Assembly: GCA_964506465.1 (NCBI GenBank) | Contig: CAZDLM010000022.1 | Span: forward strand, 1-40,150 | Reading direction: 5' to 3' | From: UBA6109 sp964506465 | GTDB lineage: Bacteria > Desulfobacterota > Syntrophia > Syntrophales > UBA6109 | DNA: 40,150 nt | Part shown: piece after piece, positions 7,807 to 16,324 of the stretch | Layout: each line of letters begins with the position of its first letter | Numbering within the stretch: the stretch's first letter is position 1 | Notes under the pieces: generated by a model | The model's database searches: none | What the model saw: only the letters and a program-made list of their open reading frames with translations | What the model was told of the DNA's origin: nothing | Translations under genes and position numbers: made by a program

Positions 7807-8889
7807 CTATGCCTCCGTGAAATCCGTCGGCGGGTTCCTCAGCATCGGGCGGAACTTCGCCTTGTCGTTCGCCTTCATGTAGGCGTCGTCCGGGCTGATC
7901 CAGCCTTTGTTGACCAGTTCCATGATCGCGTCGTCCAGAAGCTGCATGCCGTACTTCTTTCCCGTCTGGATCATCGAAGGGATCTGGAAGGTCTTGGATT
8001 CGCGGATCAGGTTGCGGACGGCTCCGTTGGCGATAAGGATCTCCAGTGCGGCGCAACGGCCTTTCTTGTCGACGCGCTTAAAGAGCACCTGGGCGATGAC
8101 GGCGCGGATGCCGTCGGCAAGCGTCGAGCGGATCTGCATCTGCTCGCTGGCGGGGAAGACCTCGATGATGCGGTCCACGGTCTTCGCCGCGCTGGTCGTG
8201 TGAAGCGTGCCGAAGACGAGATGGCCGGTCGAGGCCGCCTCGACGGCGAGCGAAATCGTCTCGAGGTCGCGCAACTCGCCGACGAGGATGATATCCGGGT
8301 CTTCGCGGAGCGCGCCGCGCAGTGCCGCGGTGAATCCCTTGGTATGGAGCCCGACTTCCCTATGGTTCACGATGCAACTCTGGCTCTGGTGGACGAATTC
8401 GATGGGGTCTTCGATGGTGATGATGTGGTCCTTGCGCGTCCGGTTCGCCTCGTCGATGATCGCGGCGAGTGTCGTGGACTTGCCGCTCCCCGTGGGTCCC
8501 GTGACGAGGACCAGGCCGCGCGGCAGCGAGGCCAGCTTCGTGATGACCTGGGGCAGTCCCAGTTGCTGGGCCGTGAGGACTTTGCTGGGAATCTCGCGGA
8601 AAACGGCGGCGCAGCCGTACTTCTGCATGAAGAAGTTTGCACGGTAGCGGGCGAGGCCTGGGATTTCGTAGGCGAAGTCGACGTCGCCCAGCTCCTCGAA
8701 GGTCTTGATCTTGTGCTCGGGCGTGATCTCATAGAGCATCGCCTTGAGGCCGTCGTTGGTCAGCGTATCGTACTTGATGCGCTCGATTTCGCCGCGTATC
8801 CGGAGCGCCGGCTGCTGCCCGGAAACGAGGTGCAGGTCCGATGCCCCCTGCTCGTTCATCAGCTTGAAGAATGCGTCGATGGTTGCCAT
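7807..8889 (-). CDS. pilT: Type IV pilus twitching motility ATPase PilT
   Basis: A 360-residue protein starting at ATG 8889 with GGGAGGA upstream. The N-terminal PAS-like domain has the ASDLHLVSGQQPALRIRGE signature of the PilT/GspE family. Walker A is GPTGSGKST (131-139), the Asp box is ITIEDPIEFVH, Walker B is DIILVGELRDLETI and the His box is GHLVFGTLHTTSA. The C-terminal AIRAVIAQVL-type segment corresponds to the PilT region needed for retraction. The length is typical of PilT (340-370). It forms a hexamer that drives pilus retraction, twitching motility and DNA uptake. It is the first gene of the leftward three-gene cluster behind a TTGACA/TATACT promoter. Confidence 0.92.
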   Translation of the reverse strand: MATIDAFFKLMNEQGASDLHLVSGQQPALRIRGEIERIKYDTLTNDGLKAMLYEITPEHKIKTFEELGDVDFAYEIPGLARYRANFFMQKYGCAAVFREIPSKVLTAQQLGLPQVITKLASLPRGLVLVTGPTGSGKSTTLAAIIDEANRTRKDHIITIEDPIEFVHQSQSCIVNHREVGLHTKGFTAALRGALREDPDIILVGELRDLETISLAVEAASTGHLVFGTLHTTSAAKTVDRIIEVFPASEQMQIRSTLADGIRAVIAQVLFKRVDKKGRCAALEILIANGAVRNLIRESKTFQIPSMIQTGKKYGMQLLDDAIMELVNKGWISPDDAYMKANDKAKFRPMLRNPPTDFTEA

Positions 8890-9245
8890 GCGGAATCCTC
8901 CCGGGTGGATGTCAGTGCGTCAGGACTGGAGCGGCGCGTTCCGCCGTCATACCGCCATTCATGAAATCGTCGACCGGCCTTTTTTGCGTCGAAAACCTGT
9001 GCGATCGACGGCTCGGAGTATAGGGGAACGCCGCCGGTCTTGTCAAGGCGAAACGGGTTCTTCCGCGCCCTGCTGCCGCATGGAACGGGGGTTCCGGCCC
9101 CCTCGGCTGCCGACTAGTCCCGTTGACAGCGGACGCGTTTGCCGATAGTTTTGAAGGACCGGCGACGTCGGATTCCGGGAAGTCGCCTACGGACGCGACG
9201 CGGCGCCCCGCGAGAGGCGCCCCGCGCAGAAGCAGGGAGTGTGTC
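8890..9245. other. Divergent intergenic region between pilT and the amidase gene
   Basis: 356 bp without a convincing gene. It holds the pilT promoter (9017-9046, minus strand). Rightward transcription of the amidase should also start here, but I see no clear consensus promoter on the plus strand. Confidence 0.6.
9017..9046 (-). promoter_or_regulatory. Promoter for the pilT cluster
   Basis: On the minus strand, TTGACA (9046-9041) and TATACT (9022-9017) are separated by 18 bp, about 130 bp upstream of the pilT start. Confidence 0.7.
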
Positions 9246-10727
9246 ATGGACTGGAAAACGTTGACTCTTGTCGAGGCCCGCCGGCTTGTCGCGGCGGGGA
9301 AGCTTTCTCCCCGCGAACTGGTTTGCGAAACGCTCGGGCGCATCGAGAGGATTCAGCCGCTCCTGAACTGCTACCTGACCTGGTCGGCCGAGAGAGCCCT
9401 CGCCGAGGCGGAAGCAGCGGAAGCGGGCAGCCCGGCCGCCGCAAAGAGGCCGCTGGCGGGGATTCCCCTTGCCGTGAAGGACATCTTTGAGACCGCCGAT
9501 TTCCCAACTTCAGCGGGAGCGAAGTTCGAACTGAGCGCTTCGGCGACGGGGGATGCGGAACCGGGCGGAACTCGCCGGGACGCCGCAGCCGTGGAGAGGC
9601 TCCGGGCGGCCGGGGCGGTGCTCTTCGGCAAGCTGAACATGCACGAGATCGCTCTGGGGGTGACCAATGAAAATCCGCATTTCGGGGATTGCCGGAACCC
9701 CTGGGATATTGGGCGGATCACCGGCGGATCGTCGGGAGGCAGCGCCGCCGCACTGGCGGCCGGCCTGTGCCTGGCGTCGCTGGGCACGGACACCGGCGGC
9801 TCCATACGGATCCCGGCTTCCCTTTGCGGGGTCGTCGGCCTGAAGCCGACGTACGGGCGCGTCAGTCTGCGGGGGGTCATCCCGCTGAGCCGGAATCTGG
9901 ACCACGCCGGCCCCATGGCCCGTTGCGTCTCCGACGCGGCCCTCCTGCTGCGCCTGATCGAGGGATACGACGACGAGGATCCCGCGTCCCTCTGCCCTCC
10001 CCGCGGCGGAGCCCTTTCCCGCCTGCAGGGCAGTGTGCGGGGATGGAAGATCGCCCTCGCTGAAGATGCGTACTTCACGGACCCCGGGATCGTCGACGCG
10101 GAGGTGCTGTCCGCAGTCCGCTCGGCGGCCGACGTCTTCCGGAGCCTCGGCGCCTGCGTGGAAGCCGTCCCGTTTCCGGGCGCGAGAGAGGCTGCCCTCG
10201 CCAACGGCATGATGACCCAGGCCGATGCCGCCGCCTTTCACCGCGGGCGGCTGGCGGCAGACCCCGGCCGCTTCGGGCGCGATGTGCTTGAACGCCTGCA
10301 AAACGGGGCTGCGCTGCCGCTCTCGGAATACATTTCCGCGCGGCGGACACAGGTCGAATCGCGGCGCCGCTTCGAGCGGTTTTTCGAAAGCTGGGACATC
10401 CTCCTTGCACCGACGACGCCGATCCCGGCGCCTCAGCGTTCGGGGAAGGACGCCGTGGAGAGGGCCCGCCTGCTGACGCGTTTCACCGCGCCCTTCAACC
10501 TCACGGGACTTCCCGCGCTTTCGCTGCCCTGCGGTTTGACCGCCGCCGGCCTTCCGATCGGCCTGCAGCTCGTCGCCCGGCCCTGGTGCGACGGCGCGGT
10601 GCTGCGCGCCGCCTATGCCTATGAGCGGGTGGTGGGACGTTTCGCGATGCCGGCCGAGCCTTCTCCGGCGCCGGAATGTATTGCGGAAGGAGCGCCTGCC
10701 GGCCGATCCGGACGTCCCCGTTCCTGA
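9246..10727 (+). CDS. Amidase signature family hydrolase
   Basis: A 493-residue amidase-signature enzyme. The start ATG at 9246 has GGGAG about 8 nt upstream. The Ser-cisSer-Lys triad is visible: Lys78 in GIPLAVKDIFE, the cis-Ser in RITGGSSGGSAAAL (162/163) and nucleophile Ser186 in GTDTGGSIRIPAS, followed by GVVGLKPTYGRVS. It hydrolyses an amide, or could be the GatA subunit of Asp-tRNA/Glu-tRNA amidotransferase. GatA usually reads GSIRQPA after the nucleophile whereas this protein reads GSIRIPA, and no gatB or gatC is adjacent, so a free-standing amidase is preferred. The C-terminal segment FNLTGLPALSLPCGLTAAGL is typical of the family. The substrate is unknown; no signal peptide is seen. 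Confidence 0.85.
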   Translation: MDWKTLTLVEARRLVAAGKLSPRELVCETLGRIERIQPLLNCYLTWSAERALAEAEAAEAGSPAAAKRPLAGIPLAVKDIFETADFPTSAGAKFELSASATGDAEPGGTRRDAAAVERLRAAGAVLFGKLNMHEIALGVTNENPHFGDCRNPWDIGRITGGSSGGSAAALAAGLCLASLGTDTGGSIRIPASLCGVVGLKPTYGRVSLRGVIPLSRNLDHAGPMARCVSDAALLLRLIEGYDDEDPASLCPPRGGALSRLQGSVRGWKIALAEDAYFTDPGIVDAEVLSAVRSAADVFRSLGACVEAVPFPGAREAALANGMMTQADAAAFHRGRLAADPGRFGRDVLERLQNGAALPLSEYISARRTQVESRRRFERFFESWDILLAPTTPIPAPQRSGKDAVERARLLTRFTAPFNLTGLPALSLPCGLTAAGLPIGLQLVARPWCDGAVLRAAYAYERVVGRFAMPAEPSPAPECIAEGAPAGRSGRPRS

Positions 10728-10795
10728 TGTTTTGTTGTCTGCGGGGCGAGAAATGTTCCGGAGAAACGGGGACGGAAGCGGAGCGGAAGTAAGAC

Positions 10796-10823
10796 TTGAC
10801 AGGCCGACAAAGCATCATATATG
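10796..10823 (+). promoter_or_regulatory. Promoter for tRNA-Ala
   Basis: TTGACA (10796-10801) and TATATG (10818-10823) with 16-bp spacing, about 40 bp upstream of the mature tRNA 5' end. Confidence 0.7.
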
Positions 10824-10863
10824 CTTCGGCCCCTTCAAGCGGATTTCAACGATTTCTACGCGT

Positions 10864-10939
<76 letters not shown>

Positions 10940-11029
10940 TTTTTTTCTCCAATACAATCAAGGCAAATCCAAAATCTCTATGAACGGCCGCATTTCCAGC
11001 CATCAATGAAATCGCCAGGACGAGGCCCT

Positions 11030-11749
11030 TCAGTAAATTCCCGGAAGCAATCGATAGCGCACGCGCCGCGCATAGTCTCGATAGCCGGGCAACTCTTCCT
11101 GTAGAGTCTGGTCTTCCAGGGCGGTTCTGACCACCACGATGATCAACGCCACCACCGCAGGAATAAGTGTCCACACCGAGCCTAAGGCCAGCACAATGCC
11201 CAGCAGGGGCAGAATATTTCCCGCATAGCCGGGATGCCGCACAAGTCGGTACGGACCACGGTCACACACCACATGCCCTCGATCCTCCTGAATCCGCACC
11301 ATGCTAGAAAAAAAGCGGTTCTCTACCAGTGCCCACACTGCGAAAGCGTATCCGAGCGCGATCAAGAGGAAGCCGAGCGCGATGAGCCATAGTGGAAATA
11401 CGGGGGACCAGCCCCAGCGATGATCCAGTCCGGCCACAATGACCAGGGGGAAACCTATACTCAGCGCCATCAGCGGCGCAAGCACTTTATCCCAACCTTT
11501 CGCGCCGCGGAACTTTTCAATATTTTGTCGTTCGGCCAACAACCCCGGATGCCGCCGTTCCGCCCACATGCGCCCCCCGATGCCAGCGGCAACGACCAAT
11601 AGTGAACAGACCCATGCCTGCCACCAACCCAAATCCCCTCCGCATACCAATAGAACCAGTGGTATGAAGAGATACACCACCACCAGAACTAGCCACTGGC
11701 AAGGGGATACGGCATGGAGCGTTTTTTGACTAACCGTCTTCGATGACAT
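11030..11749 (-). CDS. Isoprenylcysteine carboxyl methyltransferase-like membrane protein
   Basis: A 239-residue polytopic membrane protein with hydrophobic segments near residues 18-37, 45-60, 90-107, 117-142 and 178-208. The signature GPYRLVRHPGYAG (165-177), followed by a Glu and a C-terminal ELPGYRDYARRVRYRLLPGIY, matches the SAM-binding region of the ICMT/PEMT/NnrU superfamily. Bacterial members methylate small hydrophobic acceptors or lipids, mostly of unknown identity. It is the last leftward gene before the tRNA-Ala attachment site. No attC-like structure follows its stop, so it may be the remnant end of the array. ATG 11749 is chosen from frame length; its ribosome-binding site is weak. 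Confidence 0.8.
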   Translation of the reverse strand: MSSKTVSQKTLHAVSPCQWLVLVVVYLFIPLVLLVCGGDLGWWQAWVCSLLVVAAGIGGRMWAERRHPGLLAERQNIEKFRGAKGWDKVLAPLMALSIGFPLVIVAGLDHRWGWSPVFPLWLIALGFLLIALGYAFAVWALVENRFFSSMVRIQEDRGHVVCDRGPYRLVRHPGYAGNILPLLGIVLALGSVWTLIPAVVALIIVVVRTALEDQTLQEELPGYRDYARRVRYRLLPGIY

Positions 11750-11788
11750 ACCATGCCCGAAAGTTGCGTGACTTTTATTAAGCGCTCA

Positions 11789-11845
11789 ATAAAACCTAAG
11801 CTGGAGGCGCGTAGCGCCGATCGGCTTGAGCGACCTTGTTGTGAC
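11789..11845 (-). repeat. Candidate integron attC site (deaminase cassette)
   Basis: Imperfect palindrome immediately 3' of the deaminase stop: outer ATAAAAC ... GTTGTGA boxes, middle arms AAGC/GCTT, and an inner GGCGC-GTA-GCGCC hairpin (11806-11818). The arm CGACCTTGTTG is of a type common in attC sites. Confidence 0.6.
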
Positions 11846-11849
11846 TGCT

Positions 11850-12434
11850 TCATTTCCAGTAGGCCTTGTGGGGCGCGAGCAGTTCGTTTTCCAGTTCCGG
11901 AACGGGGCCCACTACCTTGATGGGCTTCTGCCCTGCCGTGAAGACTGTGCGACACGGCAGGTTCATCGTGGGGTTTCTCTTGTCGGCGCCGGTCAGTTTC
12001 TTCGCTGTGATTTCCTCAACGCCATAGACCACGTTTCCTATGTTGGCCCAATAGATGTTTCCGGCGCACATGGCGCATGGTTCGACATTCGTCACAAGGG
12101 TACATTTCCACAAGTAGTCGGGGTCGTACTTAACAAATGCCTGCCGTGCGATCACTGTTTCGGCATGGTCCATCAAACTCACATTTCCCTGCTTTATCAG
12201 CACCGTCTCGCCATCCGGTGCAACAAGCACTGCGCCAAAGGGCGGGTGACCAGATTTCACCGCTTCCTTGGCGGCCTCATTGGCATTCCTAAGATGTTTG
12301 AGGACCTGCTGGCGATTGAGGGAAAACCCCTTCAGATCCGAAGAGGGTTTCCGGTCCCAGGATCCGTTCCCAGCGCAGGCGCCCAGAGTCAAAAGCAGAA
12401 ATGCGAGCGAAACCGTCATTGCGATTTTCTTCAT
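11850..12434 (-). CDS. Lipoprotein with nucleoside/tRNA-type deaminase domain
   Basis: A 194-residue protein. Residues 1-19 form a signal peptide ending in a lipobox (LGAC, Cys20), so the protein should be exported and lipidated. The mature part is a zinc-dependent deaminase of the CDA/TadA/guanine-deaminase superfamily: HAE at 90-92 (Zn ligand and catalytic Glu) and PCAMC at 119-123 (two Cys ligands), followed by AGNIYWANIGNVVYGVEE as in that fold. All catalytic residues are intact. An extracytoplasmic location is unusual, because known relatives act on intracellular bases or tRNA; the substrate is unknown. An attC-like palindrome follows the stop at once, so it appears to be a gene cassette. 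Confidence 0.82.
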   Translation of the reverse strand: MKKIAMTVSLAFLLLTLGACAGNGSWDRKPSSDLKGFSLNRQQVLKHLRNANEAAKEAVKSGHPPFGAVLVAPDGETVLIKQGNVSLMDHAETVIARQAFVKYDPDYLWKCTLVTNVEPCAMCAGNIYWANIGNVVYGVEEITAKKLTGADKRNPTMNLPCRTVFTAGQKPIKVVGPVPELENELLAPHKAYWK

Positions 12435-12547
12435 TTCAATTCTCTCCTTTCGGTTATTAATTCATGGGGGTACGTGGGACTAACCGTCTACCCCAATTGA
12501 CATTTGGCATCTACTCCTATGATATCTCCCAACAATGTTTATCTGAT

Positions 12548-12961
12548 CTACTGATCTGATTCTTTAGCAAGAACATGGGAAAATGGTATTGCGACCAGGT
12601 CTCCTATAATAAAGGTTGCAAAGATGACCACGGTAGGTACGGCGTAACTTGGGAAATGTGCGGTAACCAAGAGAGGCAAGACAACTCCGATGAACCATAT
12701 TGACTTGTAGAAAAGTTGTAACAAAAGAACCGGTACAAATTTCAGAGGAGACCGCAGGCCCATTATAGACAATAAACCGAATGCCAAGTAAACGCTTCCA
12801 ATAATTCCAAAAGCGATCGGTTCTTCAACCGGCCATGCAAACGATGTTTTTATTTTCTCAGGAATGAGAATGATTCCCAAACCAAACAACCCAGCTAAAA
12901 TAATGGTGTAAATATACATTCCCTTGATCCAACCCCATCGAATCTTTTTATTGGTAGCCAT
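12548..12961 (-). CDS. Small four-helix membrane protein, function unknown
   Basis: A 137-residue protein; ATG 12961 has AAAGGAGGAG upstream, which rules against an in-frame start 7 codons earlier. Hydrophobic segments lie near residues 13-35, 48-68, 75-98 and 103-122, with a basic N terminus (MATNKKIRWGWIKG), so four membrane helices with a cytoplasmic N terminus are likely. I do not recognise the family. It lies between the deaminase cassette and the GNAT gene in the low-GC island and has no clear attC-like palindrome after its stop. Confidence 0.75.
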   Translation of the reverse strand: MATNKKIRWGWIKGMYIYTIILAGLFGLGIILIPEKIKTSFAWPVEEPIAFGIIGSVYLAFGLLSIMGLRSPLKFVPVLLLQLFYKSIWFIGVVLPLLVTAHFPSYAVPTVVIFATFIIGDLVAIPFSHVLAKESDQ

Positions 12962-13460
12962 TGCCGCTCCTCCTTTCTGCAAAAAACAATATTCCTAAAC
13001 CTCACGTGCGAAACTTCCTCCTGTAGAAGGAGAATTTTTCCGATAATAAAGCTGGATGAGGATCAGCGGGAACTCAGGCGTTAATTGATCGGGGAACAAA
13101 TAAAAAAGCCTCCAAGAGAGCCTTCGGACCCCTTAGAGGCTTCGCATGATCACTTTTTGGCAACCCCACTTTTTCATTTCACTCACCAGAAGGCCGAAGG
13201 GGTTAGGTTGATGGGTTTACGTTGTGAATGAAAAAACAATGATTGACGGATGCTCTCACAGAAATGGAAAGTCAAGAGTATAATTGCCTCTGCCCTCATT
13301 ATTGATTACCGTCCAAAAGGGTGAATCTCTGCCAAAATCATCGAACTCTCGACTTCAGGAAGCTCTGATGGGTCCTGCATTATGAAGAGTCTTCCACAAT
13401 TATATGCACGCTACAACCAGAACTGATTAAGCTGATCAGATTAAATGAATTAAGGGCCGG
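12962..13460. other. Intergenic region inside the island
   Basis: About 500 bp without a supportable gene in either strand. It contains a leftward terminator (13100-13142) and the ribosome-binding site of the membrane-protein gene; otherwise AT-rich sequence without visible structure. Confidence 0.5.
13100..13142 (-). terminator. Rho-independent terminator, leftward
   Basis: On the minus strand, AAGCCTC (13142-13136) pairs with GAGGCTT (13112-13106), followed by a T-rich run (TTTTATTT). It would end transcription coming from the GNAT gene. Confidence 0.6.
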
Positions 13461-14498
13461 TTATTGTCCGGCAGTACGTTCCCAATCCCGCTGAATAAAC
13501 GCGAGCAATTTTTTTGATGAATCCAGAAAAAGGATGATGTTTTCAAAATTCGGTGGGCATTCAAGCTTCTGCATCAGCAGGCCGTCACCGTCAAACCAGC
13601 GCGGCATGACCCCGCCGAAAAAATAACCCTGGCTACGCAGGATATCCACCGCCTCGCCGACCCATGGCTCGGTAAGGTTCAGAAATACCTGGAAAACAAG
13701 GGTCTGTTCCTTTCTCAACCTATCTTCGAGAACGGAAATAAGGTCGGCAAAGTCGCCGCCTGTCTCCGGGGCATTGATTCGTGCCACCCGGGCAAAATGG
13801 AAAACCGTCGATTCCGCCGCCGTGGTCTTACCGGCCGGGAAGGTCTCGTCGGAGACGGTGATTTCCCGCTTATCGTCCAGACGGCCATAGATGCCCTGCA
13901 GTACTGTCGCGTATGCCGGTGGCAGGAAGAGGCTGTGGGGCTTCGAAACGCAGCAGCGGAAGAAGTCCACCGTGGCTACCCGCTCTGTGGCACTGTTCTC
14001 CCGGTCATAGGTTTCCGCGGGCATCAGTGCCACCTCGATAGCCGTATCTATCGAAGGGAAGGTGAGCGCTAGCTTTTGTGAGAAAATGTGGCTGCAAACC
14101 GCTTCCGCCCATAACTCTTCTATATCCCGATGCCTCGGTGTAATCTCATTGAAAAGACAGGAAAGAAGTCCGGTAAAGGTCTTCGCGTTCCGGTATTCCT
14201 TGAGCACGATGGACGCGCCGGTCTCGTAGAGGCCCGCGTAGGGTGCGGAACGATAGTTATGGCTCGCGCCGATGACCCGGCCGGCATCGTCGCGGGCGAC
14301 AGCGGTAAAACAACGGCCATCCCGGTTGGCGGTGATAAGTTCTTCAGGCTCGTAAAAAAGGCGGATGGGATAGTGTTCGCCATATGTGGCCTGAAAAAGT
14401 TTCACGATCCCTTCCGCATCATCCGGCCGAAAGGCATCGACATTAAAGTCCGCTTCACTGCGAGGCGCTTCCTTATCGCTTCCTCGATTCATTGCCAT
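13461..14498 (-). CDS. GNAT-family acetyltransferase-like protein
   Basis: A 345-residue protein; ATG 14498 directly follows a purine-rich AAAAGGGGGGAT site and is preferred over an upstream in-frame start. Residues ~18-160 follow a GNAT fold: FRPDDAEGIVKLFQATYGEHYP at the start, FTAVARDDAGRVIGASHNY on the central strands, then ETGASIVLKEYRNAKTFTGL for the cofactor region, although the usual R/Q-x-x-G-x-G/A loop is degenerate. The C-terminal half ends GGVMPRWFDGDGLLMQKL, as in the tandem second domain of long GNAT proteins. The acceptor is unknown. It is preceded by an ~88 bp leader also found before the TIR-like gene at 18342-19097, and is followed by a terminator rather than an attC. Confidence 0.7.
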   Translation of the reverse strand: MAMNRGSDKEAPRSEADFNVDAFRPDDAEGIVKLFQATYGEHYPIRLFYEPEELITANRDGRCFTAVARDDAGRVIGASHNYRSAPYAGLYETGASIVLKEYRNAKTFTGLLSCLFNEITPRHRDIEELWAEAVCSHIFSQKLALTFPSIDTAIEVALMPAETYDRENSATERVATVDFFRCCVSKPHSLFLPPAYATVLQGIYGRLDDKREITVSDETFPAGKTTAAESTVFHFARVARINAPETGGDFADLISVLEDRLRKEQTLVFQVFLNLTEPWVGEAVDILRSQGYFFGGVMPRWFDGDGLLMQKLECPPNFENIILFLDSSKKLLAFIQRDWERTAGQ

Positions 14499-14595
14499 AT
14501 CCCCCCTTTTGGCCATTGATCGAATTGATAAGAAATTCCTTCATTTTTCTCAAAGGACACTATTTTGCTGCTTACAGGAAGAAATCGCAAATTCG

Positions 14596-14683
14596 CACAA
14601 GGGGCGGTAGGGTCGCCAACAAACCGAAAGATGGCTTTTCATTGTTCTTAGAATCCCCGGTCGTATAGATTGACTTCACCCAC
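14596..14683. repeat. Leader repeat, copy A
   Basis: About 88 bp, near 90% identical to 19127-19215 by eye. It lies between the attC-like site at 14731-14783 and the GNAT gene, as the other copy lies between an attC-like site and the TIR-like gene. Confidence 0.85.
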
Positions 14684-14730
14684 AAACAAACGACTTCGAA
14701 ATACATAATGCTATTAGTCACGATTTGAAA

Positions 14731-14783
14731 GGTATAACCGAAACACTTAGCGGTGACGCCGTTCGCTGGAGCCTTGGTTAGCC
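14731..14783 (-). repeat. Candidate integron attC site
   Basis: Outer TATAACC ... GGTTAGCC boxes, inner arms TTAGCG / CGCTGGA with the loop GTGACGCCGTT; it overlaps the stop codon of the gene at 14778-15392. The layout matches the clearer site at 17451-17504. Confidence 0.6.
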
Positions 14784-15392
14784 GTCAATCTGCAGTAACC
14801 AACCATGAGGAACATAAAGAAAGACTCGTTTGGCATTGAACTTGTTCTTGGCAATAATATCCCTGAGTCGTTCCACCTGTTGCTCAAAGATTGCCTCCAT
14901 CCCAGCAAGCGCTGGACCGGATGCCAAAGCAAACACCACGGTGACGCCGGAATAGTCTTTCAGGGACTTTGCCCTGCTTGTCGCCTCGAAAAACGGAATA
15001 AATTCGTTCAGTACTTCTGTGTAATCACAAACCTTCACGTCGCCGTAACCCCGGGCGACCACTTGACGTGCATTTCTAGCCGCGGCGGCGCCGTCGTGTG
15101 GCTTCGCAAACTCGACCCTGTCAAATTCGTTTCCCCCAGCGTCGAGGACGATTGCATCAAAACCCTGATTGCCAAGGACAGGCTGAACCCTATAGTCGGC
15201 TGGGTAGACAACCTCGGCAAAGTTGCAGAGTAGCACGACTTCATCGAGGAACTCCTTATAGTAACCCTTCTTAGCCATACCTAATTTGAATTCAGCACGA
15301 TTTGCACGAACGCTGGCTCGAACCTGCTCCACGAAAGCGCGAAGTTGAGGAGGAGTGCGTGGTGTTTCTATTTCATCTTTGGTGAGTGGCAT
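14778..15392 (-). CDS. Cassette protein of unknown function
   Basis: A 204-residue soluble protein; ATG 15392 has GGGAGA 9 nt upstream. I do not recognise the family. The N-terminal ~55 residues are charged and helical (LRAFVEQVRASVRANRAEF). The centre has a strand-rich segment (GFDAIVLDAGGNEFDRVEF) and the C-terminal half alternates helix and strand (VTVVFALASGPAL, AKRVFLYVPHGWLL). The acidic pattern D...E-F-D...E loosely recalls restriction-like nuclease cores, but there is no clean E-x-K, so I make no functional call. There is no signal peptide or membrane segment. An attC-like element overlaps its stop and another lies 70 bp upstream of its start, so the gene fills one cassette unit. Confidence 0.7.
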   Translation of the reverse strand: MPLTKDEIETPRTPPQLRAFVEQVRASVRANRAEFKLGMAKKGYYKEFLDEVVLLCNFAEVVYPADYRVQPVLGNQGFDAIVLDAGGNEFDRVEFAKPHDGAAAARNARQVVARGYGDVKVCDYTEVLNEFIPFFEATSRAKSLKDYSGVTVVFALASGPALAGMEAIFEQQVERLRDIIAKNKFNAKRVFLYVPHGWLLQIDG

Positions 15393-15462
15393 GGTCGGCG
15401 TCTCCCTTCAGCACAGCCGCCTGGATCTCGTGCAGGAGACTCATGTGTCGCTCCGTAATAAC

Positions 15463-15528
15463 GCTCAACGATCAAGCTCAGTGGCAGCCTGACGCAGCCA
15501 AGACGTCCACTGCAGTGCCTTGTTCGGC
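15463..15528 (-). repeat. Candidate integron attC site
   Basis: Immediately after the stop of the 15530-16237 gene. On the minus strand it starts GCCGAAC (R''-like), ends GTTGAGC (a GTTRRRY-type R' box) and has internal arms CACTGCAGTGG / CCACTGAGC. The 66-bp length is typical of attC. Confidence 0.68.
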
Positions 15529-15529
15529 T

Positions 15530-16237
15530 CTATTTGGGAGGGATTTTAAGGCAATCAATCATAGCCTTTTCGGCTAATTCCTGCATCACCGTATTACCCC
15601 ATTTGATTTCGTCCCAATCTTGATAGCTGTTTGGATCTCTGACAGTCTTACCGCTTTGAATATCTGCATGAGAGAGTGCATCTCTTCCATCTTTTTTTAG
15701 CCACATTCCAAGTGTTTTTCCTCCCAGCATGTGAACTCTTCGATCTCGTAATGAAACAGCTAATTCACCTTTTAGATTGGGAATTTCGTGATCGATCCAC
15801 TCCCCTTTCGCTGTTCCATCTTTGAATGGAATTTCAAGAATCTTAGAATAACATAGAAATCTGTAATAAGGGCTGCCACTGGATACCCCTTCCCGAAAGA
15901 ATCCTAATGCCAAGTGCTGGTCCGTGTCGAAAATCTGTTGTTGGAAGTTGCTTAAGTTAATCACATAGCTATCATCACTAGGAAGGAAATTGGCGTTAGC
16001 GCAGAAATTACCGTGCCCACCGTTAACATCTTCAATCGTGATATGGTAAAACCACACCAATTCATTGAAGAATCGAAAGAAGATTTCCCATGGATGCCTG
16101 CGCTGGAAGCCCATTTTATTTTGTACAAATACACAATGAGTACGTCTGGATCGCTTAACCTCCAACTGAAGTTTCTCGTTGTCATAGTCGACAGTCCAGG
16201 TCTCGTCCGTAATTCCATTAAATATGTCTATTGTCAT
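15530..16237 (-). CDS. Cassette protein with HEPN-like R-x4-H motif (MauJ-like)
   Basis: A 235-residue soluble protein. The C-terminal part has the helical segment PYYRFLCYSKILEI, then LGMWLKKDGRDALSHAD with R185-x4-H190. Proteins related to MauJ and other HEPN-superfamily members carry such an R-x4-6-H motif in a helical core; in many toxins and defence proteins it is the RNase active site. The N-terminal half (MTIDIFNGITDETWTVDYDN, then FFRFFNELVWFYHITIED) is beta-rich and not recognised. Assignment to HEPN is inference from the motif and its helical setting. It is followed directly by an attC-like site, and its start ATG 16237 has only a weak ribosome-binding site. Confidence 0.65.
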   Translation of the reverse strand: MTIDIFNGITDETWTVDYDNEKLQLEVKRSRRTHCVFVQNKMGFQRRHPWEIFFRFFNELVWFYHITIEDVNGGHGNFCANANFLPSDDSYVINLSNFQQQIFDTDQHLALGFFREGVSSGSPYYRFLCYSKILEIPFKDGTAKGEWIDHEIPNLKGELAVSLRDRRVHMLGGKTLGMWLKKDGRDALSHADIQSGKTVRDPNSYQDWDEIKWGNTVMQELAEKAMIDCLKIPPK

Positions 16238-16263
16238 ATGATGTGGAGCCTTTTTCTATCTGA

Positions 16264-16320
16264 AGAACGTAAAATGATCATCGGCGGCTGTAAGCTGTCC
16301 GGTGTATTAGAGAGTTAGCC
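16264..16320 (-). repeat. Degenerate attC-like site
   Basis: Next to the stop of the 16325-16585 gene. Boxes GAACGTA ... GTTAGCC and imperfect arms ATCATCGG / CCGGTGTAT. The palindrome is weaker than its neighbours and is supported mainly by position. Confidence 0.4.
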
Positions 16321-16324
16321 ACCT

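Noticed and set aside
5963..7882. A 639-codon plus-strand open frame antisense to the pilT cluster
   Set aside because: It is the high-GC shadow of the PilT/U genes: its composition (Arg, Gly, Asp, Leu runs such as DVQVRYVFVG) has no domain, and the opposite strand encodes intact Walker motifs.
9246..10727. GatA subunit of the tRNA amidotransferase
   Set aside because: No gatB or gatC nearby and GSIRIPA instead of GatA's usual GSIRQPA; kept as a general amidase.
13100..13142. attC site after the GNAT gene
   Set aside because: Simple 7-bp stem followed by a T-run on the minus strand and over 300 bp from the gene stop; a terminator explains it better.
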